Shown here piece by piece: positions 17,192 to 24,605 of a stretch of 64,000 nt of DNA. The stretch's first letter is position 1; every line of letters begins with the position of its first letter. The notes below the pieces were generated by a model. That model saw only the letters and a program-made list of their open reading frames with translations, searched no databases and had not been told where the DNA came from. Source of the DNA: Planctomycetota bacterium (lineage in GTDB: Bacteria > Planctomycetota > Planctomycetia > Gemmatales > HRBIN36); the NCBI GenBank assembly GCA_014584395.1, contig JACTMY010000018.1, forward strand, positions 94,342 to 158,341. The letters run 5' to 3'. Made by a program: the position numbers and the translations under genes.

Positions 17192-18238
17192 ATGGAAGCT
17201 CGCGCTCTTCGCCAGCATGCGCACGAGACGCCGCGTCTCATCGGCCAGGAAACCGATTGGCTCGACCGCTTTCAAACCGTCTTGCACTGGGAAGCCGAGG
17301 CTATTCAGCGCGTCGCCGATCGCAGCCGCAACGTCGCCGTGGCTCGAGTGGTCAAAATGGTCGCCGAATGTTCCGGCAAAGTGGTGGTGTCGGGGACTGG
17401 CAAGTCGGGCCTGATTGCTCAAAAAATTGTGGCCACCTTCAATAGCACGGGGACGCAAGCCACCTTTCTCCATCCGGTCGAAGCACTGCATGGCGATCTG
17501 GGCATCGTCGATGGGATGGATCTCATGCTGCTTTTAAGCCACAGCGGCGAGAGCGACGAGATTGTTGCGCTGTTGCCGCACATCAAGAAGCGGCAGGTCA
17601 AGATCATCGCCCTCGTCGGCAATCCGCGTTCCACCTTGGCGCGGTCGGCTGACGTCATTCTCGATACAGGCGTCGAGCGGGAAGCGTGTCCCTTGAATCT
17701 GGCTCCGACCGCCAGCACCGCCGTGGCCCTGGCCCTGGGCGATGCCATCGCCATGACCGTCATGGAGATGAGGGGGTTCACGGCCGAGTTGTTCGCCCGC
17801 AATCACCCTGGCGGACGCTTGGGCAAACGCTTGACCCTTCGCGTCGGCGACCTCATGCACTGCGGCGCGAATCACCCCACCGCTGATCCGCGATCCCCCT
17901 GGGACAACATCATCACCCTGTTGAGCCAGTTTAGCCTGGGGGCGGTCAACATCGTCAACGAGCAGGGAAAACTGGTGGGATTGGTGACCGATGGCGACGT
18001 CCGCCGCGCCGTGCAAGCCGCCAAGCATTCCCTGGCTTCCCTCGCCGAACTCACCGCCGAGAAAATGATGACCCGGCATCCCACCACGGTCGGGCCAGAT
18101 GTCCTCGCCTATGACGCCTTGCAAATCATGGAAAAAAGGCCGTCGCAAATCTCCGTGTTACCGGTCGTCGATCCGGCTACAGAGCAATGTTTGGGCCTGC
18201 TCAGGCTGCATGACATTCTCCGGAGTGGATTGTCATGA
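17192..18238 (+). CDS. kdsD: Arabinose-5-phosphate isomerase (KpsF/GutQ family)
   Basis: 348 residues from the ATG at 17192, which has GGGAG eight bases upstream; the ATG at 17177 lacks a site. The SIS domain (about 40-175) contains VVVSGTGKSGLIAQKIVATF, the TFLHPVEALHGDLG motif and LLSHSGESDE, all characteristic of the family. Two CBS domains follow (about 205-345, 'VNIVNEQGKLVGLVTDGDVRR'). It interconverts ribulose-5-phosphate and arabinose-5-phosphate, the first step to Kdo for lipopolysaccharide. Its stop overlaps the start of kdsB by four bases, so the two are translationally coupled and the pathway context is strong. Confidence 0.94.
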   Translation: MEARALRQHAHETPRLIGQETDWLDRFQTVLHWEAEAIQRVADRSRNVAVARVVKMVAECSGKVVVSGTGKSGLIAQKIVATFNSTGTQATFLHPVEALHGDLGIVDGMDLMLLLSHSGESDEIVALLPHIKKRQVKIIALVGNPRSTLARSADVILDTGVEREACPLNLAPTASTAVALALGDAIAMTVMEMRGFTAELFARNHPGGRLGKRLTLRVGDLMHCGANHPTADPRSPWDNIITLLSQFSLGAVNIVNEQGKLVGLVTDGDVRRAVQAAKHSLASLAELTAEKMMTRHPTTVGPDVLAYDALQIMEKRPSQISVLPVVDPATEQCLGLLRLHDILRSGLS

Positions 18239-18981
18239 ACATCTTGGCCGTGATTCCCGCACGTTTTGGCTCCCAGCGTTTTCCAGGGAAACCGCTGATA
18301 CGACTCGGTGGACGACCCATGATTCAATGGGTCTATGAAGCCGCACTGCAATGCCCCGCTTTCCGCGACGTCATCGTGGCCACGGATGACGAGCGCATTC
18401 AGGAATGCGTCCAGTCCTTCGGCGGCAACGTCCGCATGACTCGGCCCGACCATCCTTCGGGTTCGGACCGCGTCGCGGAAGTCGCGCGCTCTTTTCCCGA
18501 TGCCGACGTGGTCGTTAATGTCCAAGGGGATCAACCCTTCGTCAAACCGGAGAACCTAAGCCTCCTGGTGGCTCCCTATCTCGACGGCGAGCGGCCGGAA
18601 ATGACCACGTTGGCGTGCTTGCTTTCCAGTCCCGCCGCCCTGCAAGACCCCAACACGGTCAAGGTCGTTCTGAACCTGAAAAGACAAGCCCTCTATTTTT
18701 CACGCTCCAGCATCCCTTATTTTCGCCAGGACCGCCCCGCGCCTGTTTATCATCACTTGGGCCTGTATGCCTTCCGCAGGGACTTCCTCGACGTGTATAC
18801 ATCCCTGGCCCCAACGCCTCTGGAACAATGTGAACAACTCGAACAACTCCGCGTCTTGGAAAACGGTTACACGATTCGCGTCAACCTGGCGCCGACGCCA
18901 GACCTTGAGATCAACACCCCCGAGGACATGGCCGCCGCCGAGGCTCACCTCGCCCGGATGAGCGATGCCTCGTCGGCTTAA
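18235..18981 (+). CDS. kdsB: 3-deoxy-manno-octulosonate cytidylyltransferase
   Basis: 248 residues. The nucleotide-binding start ILAVIPARFGSQRFPGKPL, 'VIVATDDERI', 'RPDHPSGSDRVAE', VNVQGDQPF and YFSRSSIPY are all KdsB signatures. It activates Kdo as CMP-Kdo for attachment to lipid A. Length and motifs match the family throughout. Start overlaps the kdsD stop (ATGA). Together with kdsD it indicates that this organism makes Kdo-containing lipopolysaccharide, in line with a Gram-negative planctomycete envelope. Confidence 0.96.
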   Translation: MNILAVIPARFGSQRFPGKPLIRLGGRPMIQWVYEAALQCPAFRDVIVATDDERIQECVQSFGGNVRMTRPDHPSGSDRVAEVARSFPDADVVVNVQGDQPFVKPENLSLLVAPYLDGERPEMTTLACLLSSPAALQDPNTVKVVLNLKRQALYFSRSSIPYFRQDRPAPVYHHLGLYAFRRDFLDVYTSLAPTPLEQCEQLEQLRVLENGYTIRVNLAPTPDLEINTPEDMAAAEAHLARMSDASSA

Positions 18982-19091
18982 AACTTCGCTTCATTCAGAC
19001 CAGATAATCCTGAGCACATCCTTTTGATCCCTTTGCACTCGATCCATCGGCGGCTGCATAGAGCCTTGTCAACGGATTGCCGCCTGATGAA

Positions 19092-19120
19092 TTGACACTT
19101 GGAATCGATCCATTTAGAGT
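19092..19120 (+). promoter_or_regulatory. Candidate sigma-70 promoter for the ECF sigma/kinase operon
   Basis: TTGACA (19092-19097), 17-base spacer, TAGAGT (19115-19120): a full -35 and a 4/6 -10 at ideal spacing, 58 bases before the start at 19178 and in non-coding sequence. A sigma-70 promoter here would mean the operon is not solely self-driven. Confidence 0.5.
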
Positions 19121-19177
19121 GAATGGACCTTTTGGGCACGCAAGCTGGCACATCCTCGATCTTTTGGGGCTTAGCGC

Positions 19178-19783
19178 ATGGCCGATGACCTCGAACCCTT
19201 GTCGAACATCATCGCCGCCCGAGATGGCTCACCTGATGCGTTAGGACAAGCCCTTGAAAGCTGCCGCCTCTATTTGCTCATGATCGCTGAGAATGAACTG
19301 TCCCCTGGAATTCGCGCCAAGGGCGGCGCTTCCGACCTGGTTCAACAAACGTTCATGGAGGCACAAAGGGATTTTAACCAGTTTGCAGGCCAAACGAATC
19401 AAGAATGGCGCGCCTGGTTGCGGCGTTTGTTGCTAAACAACATCGCCAACTTCCACCGCCATTATCAACAAACGGCCAAGCGGCAAATTCAGCAGGAAAT
19501 TCCGCTGCAGGCGGGGGATTCCGCCGCGCCGGAGTCGGACTGGCTGCCCGGCGATTGTCCGACGCCCAGCCGTGAATTGATCCAGCGCGAAAATGAAACC
19601 GCCTTGGATCGAGCCTTGAAGCAGCTTCCCGAGGATTATCGCACGGTCCTTCTCTTGCGGTACCAGGAAGAACTTCCCTTTGAGGAAATCGGCGCACGGA
19701 TGCAGCGAACGTCAAACGCCGTCAGGAAACTTTGGTCCCGAGCCATTGAAAAACTGCAAGAATTGATGGAACAGCATCCATGA
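19178..19783 (+). CDS. ECF-type sigma-70 family RNA polymerase sigma factor
   Basis: 201 residues. Region 2 is seen in 'GASDLVQQTFMEAQRDFNQF' and 'WLRRLLLNNIANFHRHY'; region 4 in 'QLPEDYRTVLLLRYQEELPF' and 'IGARMQRTSNAVRKLWSRAI'. The first 50 residues with 'ARDGSPDALGQALESCRLYL' match a group of ECF-like sigma factors found mainly in planctomycetes. Its stop overlaps the start of the kinase gene by four bases, and no anti-sigma gene is adjacent. In such pairs the kinase is thought to control the sigma factor, replacing a classical anti-sigma factor. Target genes cannot be read from here. Confidence 0.9.
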   Translation: MADDLEPLSNIIAARDGSPDALGQALESCRLYLLMIAENELSPGIRAKGGASDLVQQTFMEAQRDFNQFAGQTNQEWRAWLRRLLLNNIANFHRHYQQTAKRQIQQEIPLQAGDSAAPESDWLPGDCPTPSRELIQRENETALDRALKQLPEDYRTVLLLRYQEELPFEEIGARMQRTSNAVRKLWSRAIEKLQELMEQHP

Positions 19784-22593
19784 AACCAGGTGAAGAATCC
19801 GAATTGGAAGATTCATGGATTGACAAACTGGCCGCGTGGGACGAGGCGCTGGCCAAGGGCGAATCATCCACCTTCGATCTCTCCCAAGTCCATGACCCAG
19901 ACTTGAATCAGCGGTTGAACAAAGGCATCAAGGCCTTGCAATCCCTGAATCAATGGCGCAACAAGAAGCCCGCCCCCTCCATCCTTTCCGACTTGGATAA
20001 GGAACCAACCCTGATTCGTGATCCGAACGATCAGGGATTGGACAAGGATCCGCTCGATCCCGTCAAACTGCTCGGCAGGATGGGACGATTTCACGTTCGC
20101 CGAGAATTGGGGCGAGGCGGCTTCGGCATGGTTTTCTTGGCTTTCGACCCGGTCCTCCATCGCGAAATCGCCTTGAAAGTCCCCCATGCCACGTCTCTCC
20201 TATCGCCGGTCATGAGAGAGCGATTCACACAGGAAGCCCGGACCGCGGCCCGCCTCAATCATCCCAACATCATCGCCATTCACGAAGCGGGTCAATCCGG
20301 TCCCATTCACTTTATCGCTTACGCCTATAGCCCCGGTCAGACCCTGTCGCATTGGTTGAAAAGCCAGACGGACGCCGTCCCCTTCGAACTATCCGCCCGG
20401 CTCATGCTGACCCTCGCCAACGCCATGGCTTACGCGCACGATCAAAAGGTGGTCCATCGCGACCTCAAACCCGCCAATATCTTGCTCGAACCGGTTCCAC
20501 GCACGCCCTCGCTCAGCGTTTCCACCACGAAGAACCTGCTGCCTTTCCAGCCCAAGATCACGGATTTTGGCCTGGCTAAATCTCCCGGCGCCCCGGATTG
20601 CACCCGCAGCGGCACCATTTTAGGCACGCCCAGCTACATGTCCCCTGAACAAGCGATGGGGCAGGGCCAAGGCGCCGACCCCGCCGTCGACATTTATTCG
20701 CTCGGGGCCATTTTTTACGAATTGCTCACCGGCCTGCCGCCGTTCCGGGGCGAATCGGAATTGGACACCCTGCAGAAAGTTCGGTTCGAGGAGCCCATCG
20801 CGCCCCGGCAACTCCGCCAACGCATCCCGAAGGATTTGGAGACCATCTGCCTGAAGTGCCTGAGAAAAGAACCGGCTCATCGCTATCTTTCAGCCCATGC
20901 CCTGGCCGAGGATCTGCAACGCTATCTGCGACGGGAACCGATTCACGCTCGGCCGGTAAGCCGCTTCAAGAAATGGCGCCTCTGGATACGCCGCCATCCC
21001 GCCACTTCGGGGTTGACCTTGGCCTTATGTTTCACTTTGTTGCTAGGCGTGGCTGGCATCTTGTGGCAATGGCAGCGTGCGGAAGAGTTGGCCGAACAAG
21101 CCGTCACTGAGAAAAACTTGGCGATGATCGACAAGCAGCGCGCCCAATGGATGCTGCAGCAATCGCATCAAGCCATCAAGCGGCTGACCAACTTGGGAGA
21201 GGAATTGCTGCGCAATCCCGTTTCCGAGCAGCGGGGCCGGGAGATTCTCCATGAAGCTTTGAAATACTACCGCGAACTGCTGAAGGAAAACGCCAACCAT
21301 TCGGAAATCATCAACGACACGGCGCGCACCGCTCTCGAGGTGGCCCGCATCCAGCATATTCTGGGCCAGGTCCAAGACGCGGAAAGCACTTATCTGCTCG
21401 GCTTTACCCTGCTTAAGGACCATCTCGCCAATCAGGCCCAGCCGAATTTTTCCGACCAATTGCTTTTTGGGCATCTCAACGCCAATCTCGCCCATTTCTA
21501 CCGCGATCTCAGAAAGTGGGAGAAAGCGGAGCATCACTATCGCGAAGCCATTGCCATCTTTGGCCGATTGCGTCTGGAGAAATCCACGGCGACTTACTTG
21601 TTCATCTCCCACGCCAACGCTCAACTGAATCTCGCCACCGTGCTGAACGGCCAAGATCGCAACGAAGAAGCCTTGGTTTCCTGTCAAAATGCCCTGCTCA
21701 TCCAGGAAGAAGCCATCCGGCTCGAACCCAAGGTGATGAATCATCAGTTGGAAAAAGCCTTGAATCTGGAGTACATGGGCACCCTGTTGGACGAAATGAA
21801 CCTGCCCGATCAAGCCTTGATACGCTTGCTCGAAGCGCATGACTTGCGGCAGGAAATCCTGCAAGGCATCAGCCCCTCCCATGTGAGTTTTAATCGCGCC
21901 ACCATTGATGCTTCCAAGAGTCAAGTCAGCCTCGGTTGGCATTACTGGACGATTCAACAAGACGAGCAAGCGTATCGCTACTATGAGCAGGCCGCCGATC
22001 AACTGCAAAAGATTTGTCAACGCATGCCGCATGCCCCCATGTTGCTGGATGATTTGGCCTCGGCTTATCATCGCTTGGCCATGATCGCCGAGCGGCAAAG
22101 CCAATGGTCTTTGGCCGAAAAATGGCACCGTCAAGCCCTGGCCCAAAGCAAGGATAACCTCGCTCGTTTTCCAAAAGCGAGCTACGTCATTCTCTCCACC
22201 ATGAAACACCACCACGCCTTGGCCAAGCATGGCATGGAGCGAACCTCGCTGGAAGCTGGCTTGAACCTGTGTCGCGATGCGGATCAGTGGGTGCAGCCAT
22301 ATTTAAAACAGAAGCCGCCTGATCCTGATTTGCTCAAGGAGTATGCCCGCTTTCTCGCGTCCCATGCCTGGGGTTTGGCGCAGGCGAAACAGACCGTCGA
22401 AAGCATCCGCATCCAGCGGCAATGCATTGAGCTGTGGAAAACCATGCTATCGGCTGAAGACTCAACGGAACATCGGCGCGAACTGGCCAAGGCCCACTTG
22501 CACTTAAGCTGGCATCAACTCAAACACTTAGCCTGGAAGGATGCGTTGGCTTCCCTGAGTGCCGCCATGGCCATCCATCCTGATCGGCCGTAA
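19780..22593 (+). CDS. Membrane Ser/Thr protein kinase with TPR C-terminus, coupled to ECF sigma factor
   Basis: 937 residues. An acidic N-terminal segment (1-100) may contact the sigma factor. The kinase domain (about 104-375) has LGRGGFGMVFLA, Lys133, HRDLKPANILL (226-236), DFGLAK (262-267), GTPSYMSPEQAMGQ and 'YSLGAIFYELLTGLPPFRG'. A membrane helix follows (about 407-427, LALCFTLLLGVAGILWQWQ). The remaining 500 residues are TPR repeats ('LFGHLNANLAHFYRDLRKWE', 'DRNEEALVSCQNALLIQEEA') on the far side of the membrane. All catalytic residues are intact. The ATGA overlap with the sigma factor gene shows they are made together, suggesting a one-to-one envelope signalling pair. Confidence 0.92.
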   Translation: MKPGEESELEDSWIDKLAAWDEALAKGESSTFDLSQVHDPDLNQRLNKGIKALQSLNQWRNKKPAPSILSDLDKEPTLIRDPNDQGLDKDPLDPVKLLGRMGRFHVRRELGRGGFGMVFLAFDPVLHREIALKVPHATSLLSPVMRERFTQEARTAARLNHPNIIAIHEAGQSGPIHFIAYAYSPGQTLSHWLKSQTDAVPFELSARLMLTLANAMAYAHDQKVVHRDLKPANILLEPVPRTPSLSVSTTKNLLPFQPKITDFGLAKSPGAPDCTRSGTILGTPSYMSPEQAMGQGQGADPAVDIYSLGAIFYELLTGLPPFRGESELDTLQKVRFEEPIAPRQLRQRIPKDLETICLKCLRKEPAHRYLSAHALAEDLQRYLRREPIHARPVSRFKKWRLWIRRHPATSGLTLALCFTLLLGVAGILWQWQRAEELAEQAVTEKNLAMIDKQRAQWMLQQSHQAIKRLTNLGEELLRNPVSEQRGREILHEALKYYRELLKENANHSEIINDTARTALEVARIQHILGQVQDAESTYLLGFTLLKDHLANQAQPNFSDQLLFGHLNANLAHFYRDLRKWEKAEHHYREAIAIFGRLRLEKSTATYLFISHANAQLNLATVLNGQDRNEEALVSCQNALLIQEEAIRLEPKVMNHQLEKALNLEYMGTLLDEMNLPDQALIRLLEAHDLRQEILQGISPSHVSFNRATIDASKSQVSLGWHYWTIQQDEQAYRYYEQAADQLQKICQRMPHAPMLLDDLASAYHRLAMIAERQSQWSLAEKWHRQALAQSKDNLARFPKASYVILSTMKHHHALAKHGMERTSLEAGLNLCRDADQWVQPYLKQKPPDPDLLKEYARFLASHAWGLAQAKQTVESIRIQRQCIELWKTMLSAEDSTEHRRELAKAHLHLSWHQLKHLAWKDALASLSAAMAIHPDRP

Positions 22594-22671
22594 TGTCTTG
22601 GAGCACTCAACGCGAAGTTGCTCAAATGACCGCAACATGAAGGGCATGACGCTCGGCCACATGAACAGCCG

Positions 22672-23067
22672 CTAGGCAATTAAGTTAACCAGTTTCTTGC
22701 GGGTCGCGACGAGCCGGTCGGAGAGAACTTTCAGAAGCTGGCGGAGGAATTGGTTGCCTAGTTCGTGATTGCATTCGCATTGATTGCGCAACCACTCGCC
22801 ATCGATCATAATCCCCTTCACTTCGTCGTGGGCGATGCAATCAAATTGCCATTGATGACCCTTGGCCGCCGTATGCGTGCCAATCGACACCTCGCCGGAT
22901 TGGATGAGATAAAATTTGTTGGAGGGATGCCCTTCTCGCCCCAACACCTCACCTGGCTTGGCGACAAATGGCTGTACCCCCGAAGCCAGGAGCATGCGCA
23001 ATGGTTCAGAGAGTTGTTTTAAAAACTCATGTGATTCAAATACGTTGAGGATCGTTGACTGGCTCAT
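22672..23067 (-). CDS. Cyclic-nucleotide-binding-fold protein lacking the phosphate-binding cassette
   Basis: 131 residues. Start at 23067 has GAGG upstream at good spacing; the longer frame to 23133 is not needed. 'QPFVAKPGEVLGREGHPSNKF' and 'FYLIQSGEVSI' are the first strands of a cAMP/cGMP-binding (CRP-like) beta-roll. The stretch that should carry the phosphate-binding cassette (GE-LG-----R-A) is instead CIAHDEVKGIMIDGEWLRNQCEC, with no such Arg, and there is no DNA-binding domain; the C-terminus is one long helix. Cyclic nucleotide binding therefore looks unlikely. It lies 69 bases downstream of the NtrC-type gene on the same strand, probably in one operon with it and the histidine kinase. 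Confidence 0.72.
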   Translation of the reverse strand: MSQSTILNVFESHEFLKQLSEPLRMLLASGVQPFVAKPGEVLGREGHPSNKFYLIQSGEVSIGTHTAAKGHQWQFDCIAHDEVKGIMIDGEWLRNQCECNHELGNQFLRQLLKVLSDRLVATRKKLVNLIA

Positions 23068-23136
23068 GGCAGTGACCTCGACCTGATGGCTATCTTGTAA
23101 TGATTCAAGGCAACTCTGATGCGATATTAGCAAATA

Positions 23137-24582
23137 TCATGCGGAACTCGATTTTATTCTCTCCGGTTCTTCAACTAATCCCAGGGCCAACATTTTCGTT
23201 CGCAACGTGGATCGGCTAATGCCCAAGATACGCGCAGCTTCGGATTGGTTTTGATGGGTGTGTTTCAGGACGATGTCCAGCAGTTGTTTTTCCACGATCT
23301 GCAACCACTCTTCGTGCAAGTTGTGGCTGCCCGCGGCGATGCGATTCAGGATCCACTCATCGAAACGCGCTGGCGAAGCATTCGCAGCGTCTGGCATTGG
23401 TTCCTTATTCTCTTTCTCGACGATGGGCAAAAAGGAGGGCAAGATGGCTGGCCCAGTCGACTGGAGCAGGGCCTGCTTGATCACACTCTGCAATTCACGC
23501 ACATTGCCTGGCCAATCGTAGCGTGTCAAGGCGGCCAGGGCCTCCGTGGAGATTTCATGGACTTGTTTGTTGAGCTCGCGGTTGTAACGCCACAAGAAGT
23601 GCTTGGCCAAGAGCGTGACGTCCTCGCTCCGCTCGCGCAAGGGAGGCAGGCGAATGGTGTAGACGTTGAGCCGATAGAAGAGATCGCTGCGAAACTGCCC
23701 CGCGGCGATAAGCGGTTCCAAGGGGCGATTGGTCGCCGCGATCAAGCGAACGTTGGTTTTGATGGGTTGATTGCCGCCGACGCGTTCGAAGGTTTGATCT
23801 TGGAGGACTCTGAGGATTTTGGCCTGGGTCAACGGAGCCATGTCCCCCACCTCATCGAGGAAGAGGGTGCCGCCATTGCATTGTTCGAATTTGCCGATCC
23901 GGCGCCGCTCCGCTCCGGTAAAGGCTCCTTTTTCATGGCCGAAGAGTTCGCTTTCGAGCAAGGTGTCCGGGATGGCGGCGCAGTTGATCGCCATGAACGG
24001 CCCCTCGCTCCGCTTGCTGTAGTGATAAATGGCCCGGGCGACGATTTCCTTGCCCGTGCCGCTTTCTCCCAAGATCAACACCGTCACGTCCTGCGGCGCC
24101 ACGCGGCCGATCGACTTGTACACTGCCTGCATCGCGGGACATTGTCCCACGAGGTGATCGGCTTGATCGTCCACCGAGCTGGGCGAGTATTCCCCCATTT
24201 TAGCGGGCACGCGCATCAGCCGGCATATTTCCAAGGCGCGCCGCAGCAGTTCTTGGATGGGTTCCAGATCGAAGGGCTTCAATAAATATTCAAAGGCACC
24301 CAAACGCATCGCTTCGATGGCCGTCTCGGCCGTGCCCTGTCCGGTCATGAGGATCACCGGTGTTTTCGGCTGAATCCGTTGAATTCTGCGAAAACACTCC
24401 AATCCTGAATCATCAGGAAGATGGACGTCAATTAATACCACTTCAGGTTGGTGCTTGGCGAATAACTTGATCCCTTCCTCCGCCGAGGACGCCGTGAGGA
24501 TGTTCACGTCCGCCGCGACTTGGATATATCGAAAACACTCCAGGATGAGTGGATCGTCATCGATGACCAGAATGTGCGCCAT
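23137..24582 (-). CDS. Sigma-54-dependent NtrC-family response regulator
   Basis: 481 residues from the ATG at 24582 (GGGAG six bases upstream). Receiver domain 1-120 with VIDDD (6-10), phospho-acceptor D52 (VVLIDVHLPD), T near 80 and K near 102. AAA+ domain about 145-385 with Walker A GESGTGKE, the sigma-54 contact loop GAFTGA intact, 'GGTLFLDEVGDM' and 'RLIAATNRPLE'. A Fis-type helix-turn-helix ends the protein ('HQNQSEAARILGISRSTLRT'). It activates sigma-54 promoters when phosphorylated. The hybrid histidine kinase gene ends 23 bases upstream, so it is the cognate sensor. Targets are not shown; one sigma-54-like site in this window lies before the universal stress gene. Confidence 0.95.
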   Translation of the reverse strand: MAHILVIDDDPLILECFRYIQVAADVNILTASSAEEGIKLFAKHQPEVVLIDVHLPDDSGLECFRRIQRIQPKTPVILMTGQGTAETAIEAMRLGAFEYLLKPFDLEPIQELLRRALEICRLMRVPAKMGEYSPSSVDDQADHLVGQCPAMQAVYKSIGRVAPQDVTVLILGESGTGKEIVARAIYHYSKRSEGPFMAINCAAIPDTLLESELFGHEKGAFTGAERRRIGKFEQCNGGTLFLDEVGDMAPLTQAKILRVLQDQTFERVGGNQPIKTNVRLIAATNRPLEPLIAAGQFRSDLFYRLNVYTIRLPPLRERSEDVTLLAKHFLWRYNRELNKQVHEISTEALAALTRYDWPGNVRELQSVIKQALLQSTGPAILPSFLPIVEKENKEPMPDAANASPARFDEWILNRIAAGSHNLHEEWLQIVEKQLLDIVLKHTHQNQSEAARILGISRSTLRTKMLALGLVEEPERIKSSSA

Positions 24583-24605
24583 GATCTTCTCCCGCAAGTC
24601 TTGAA

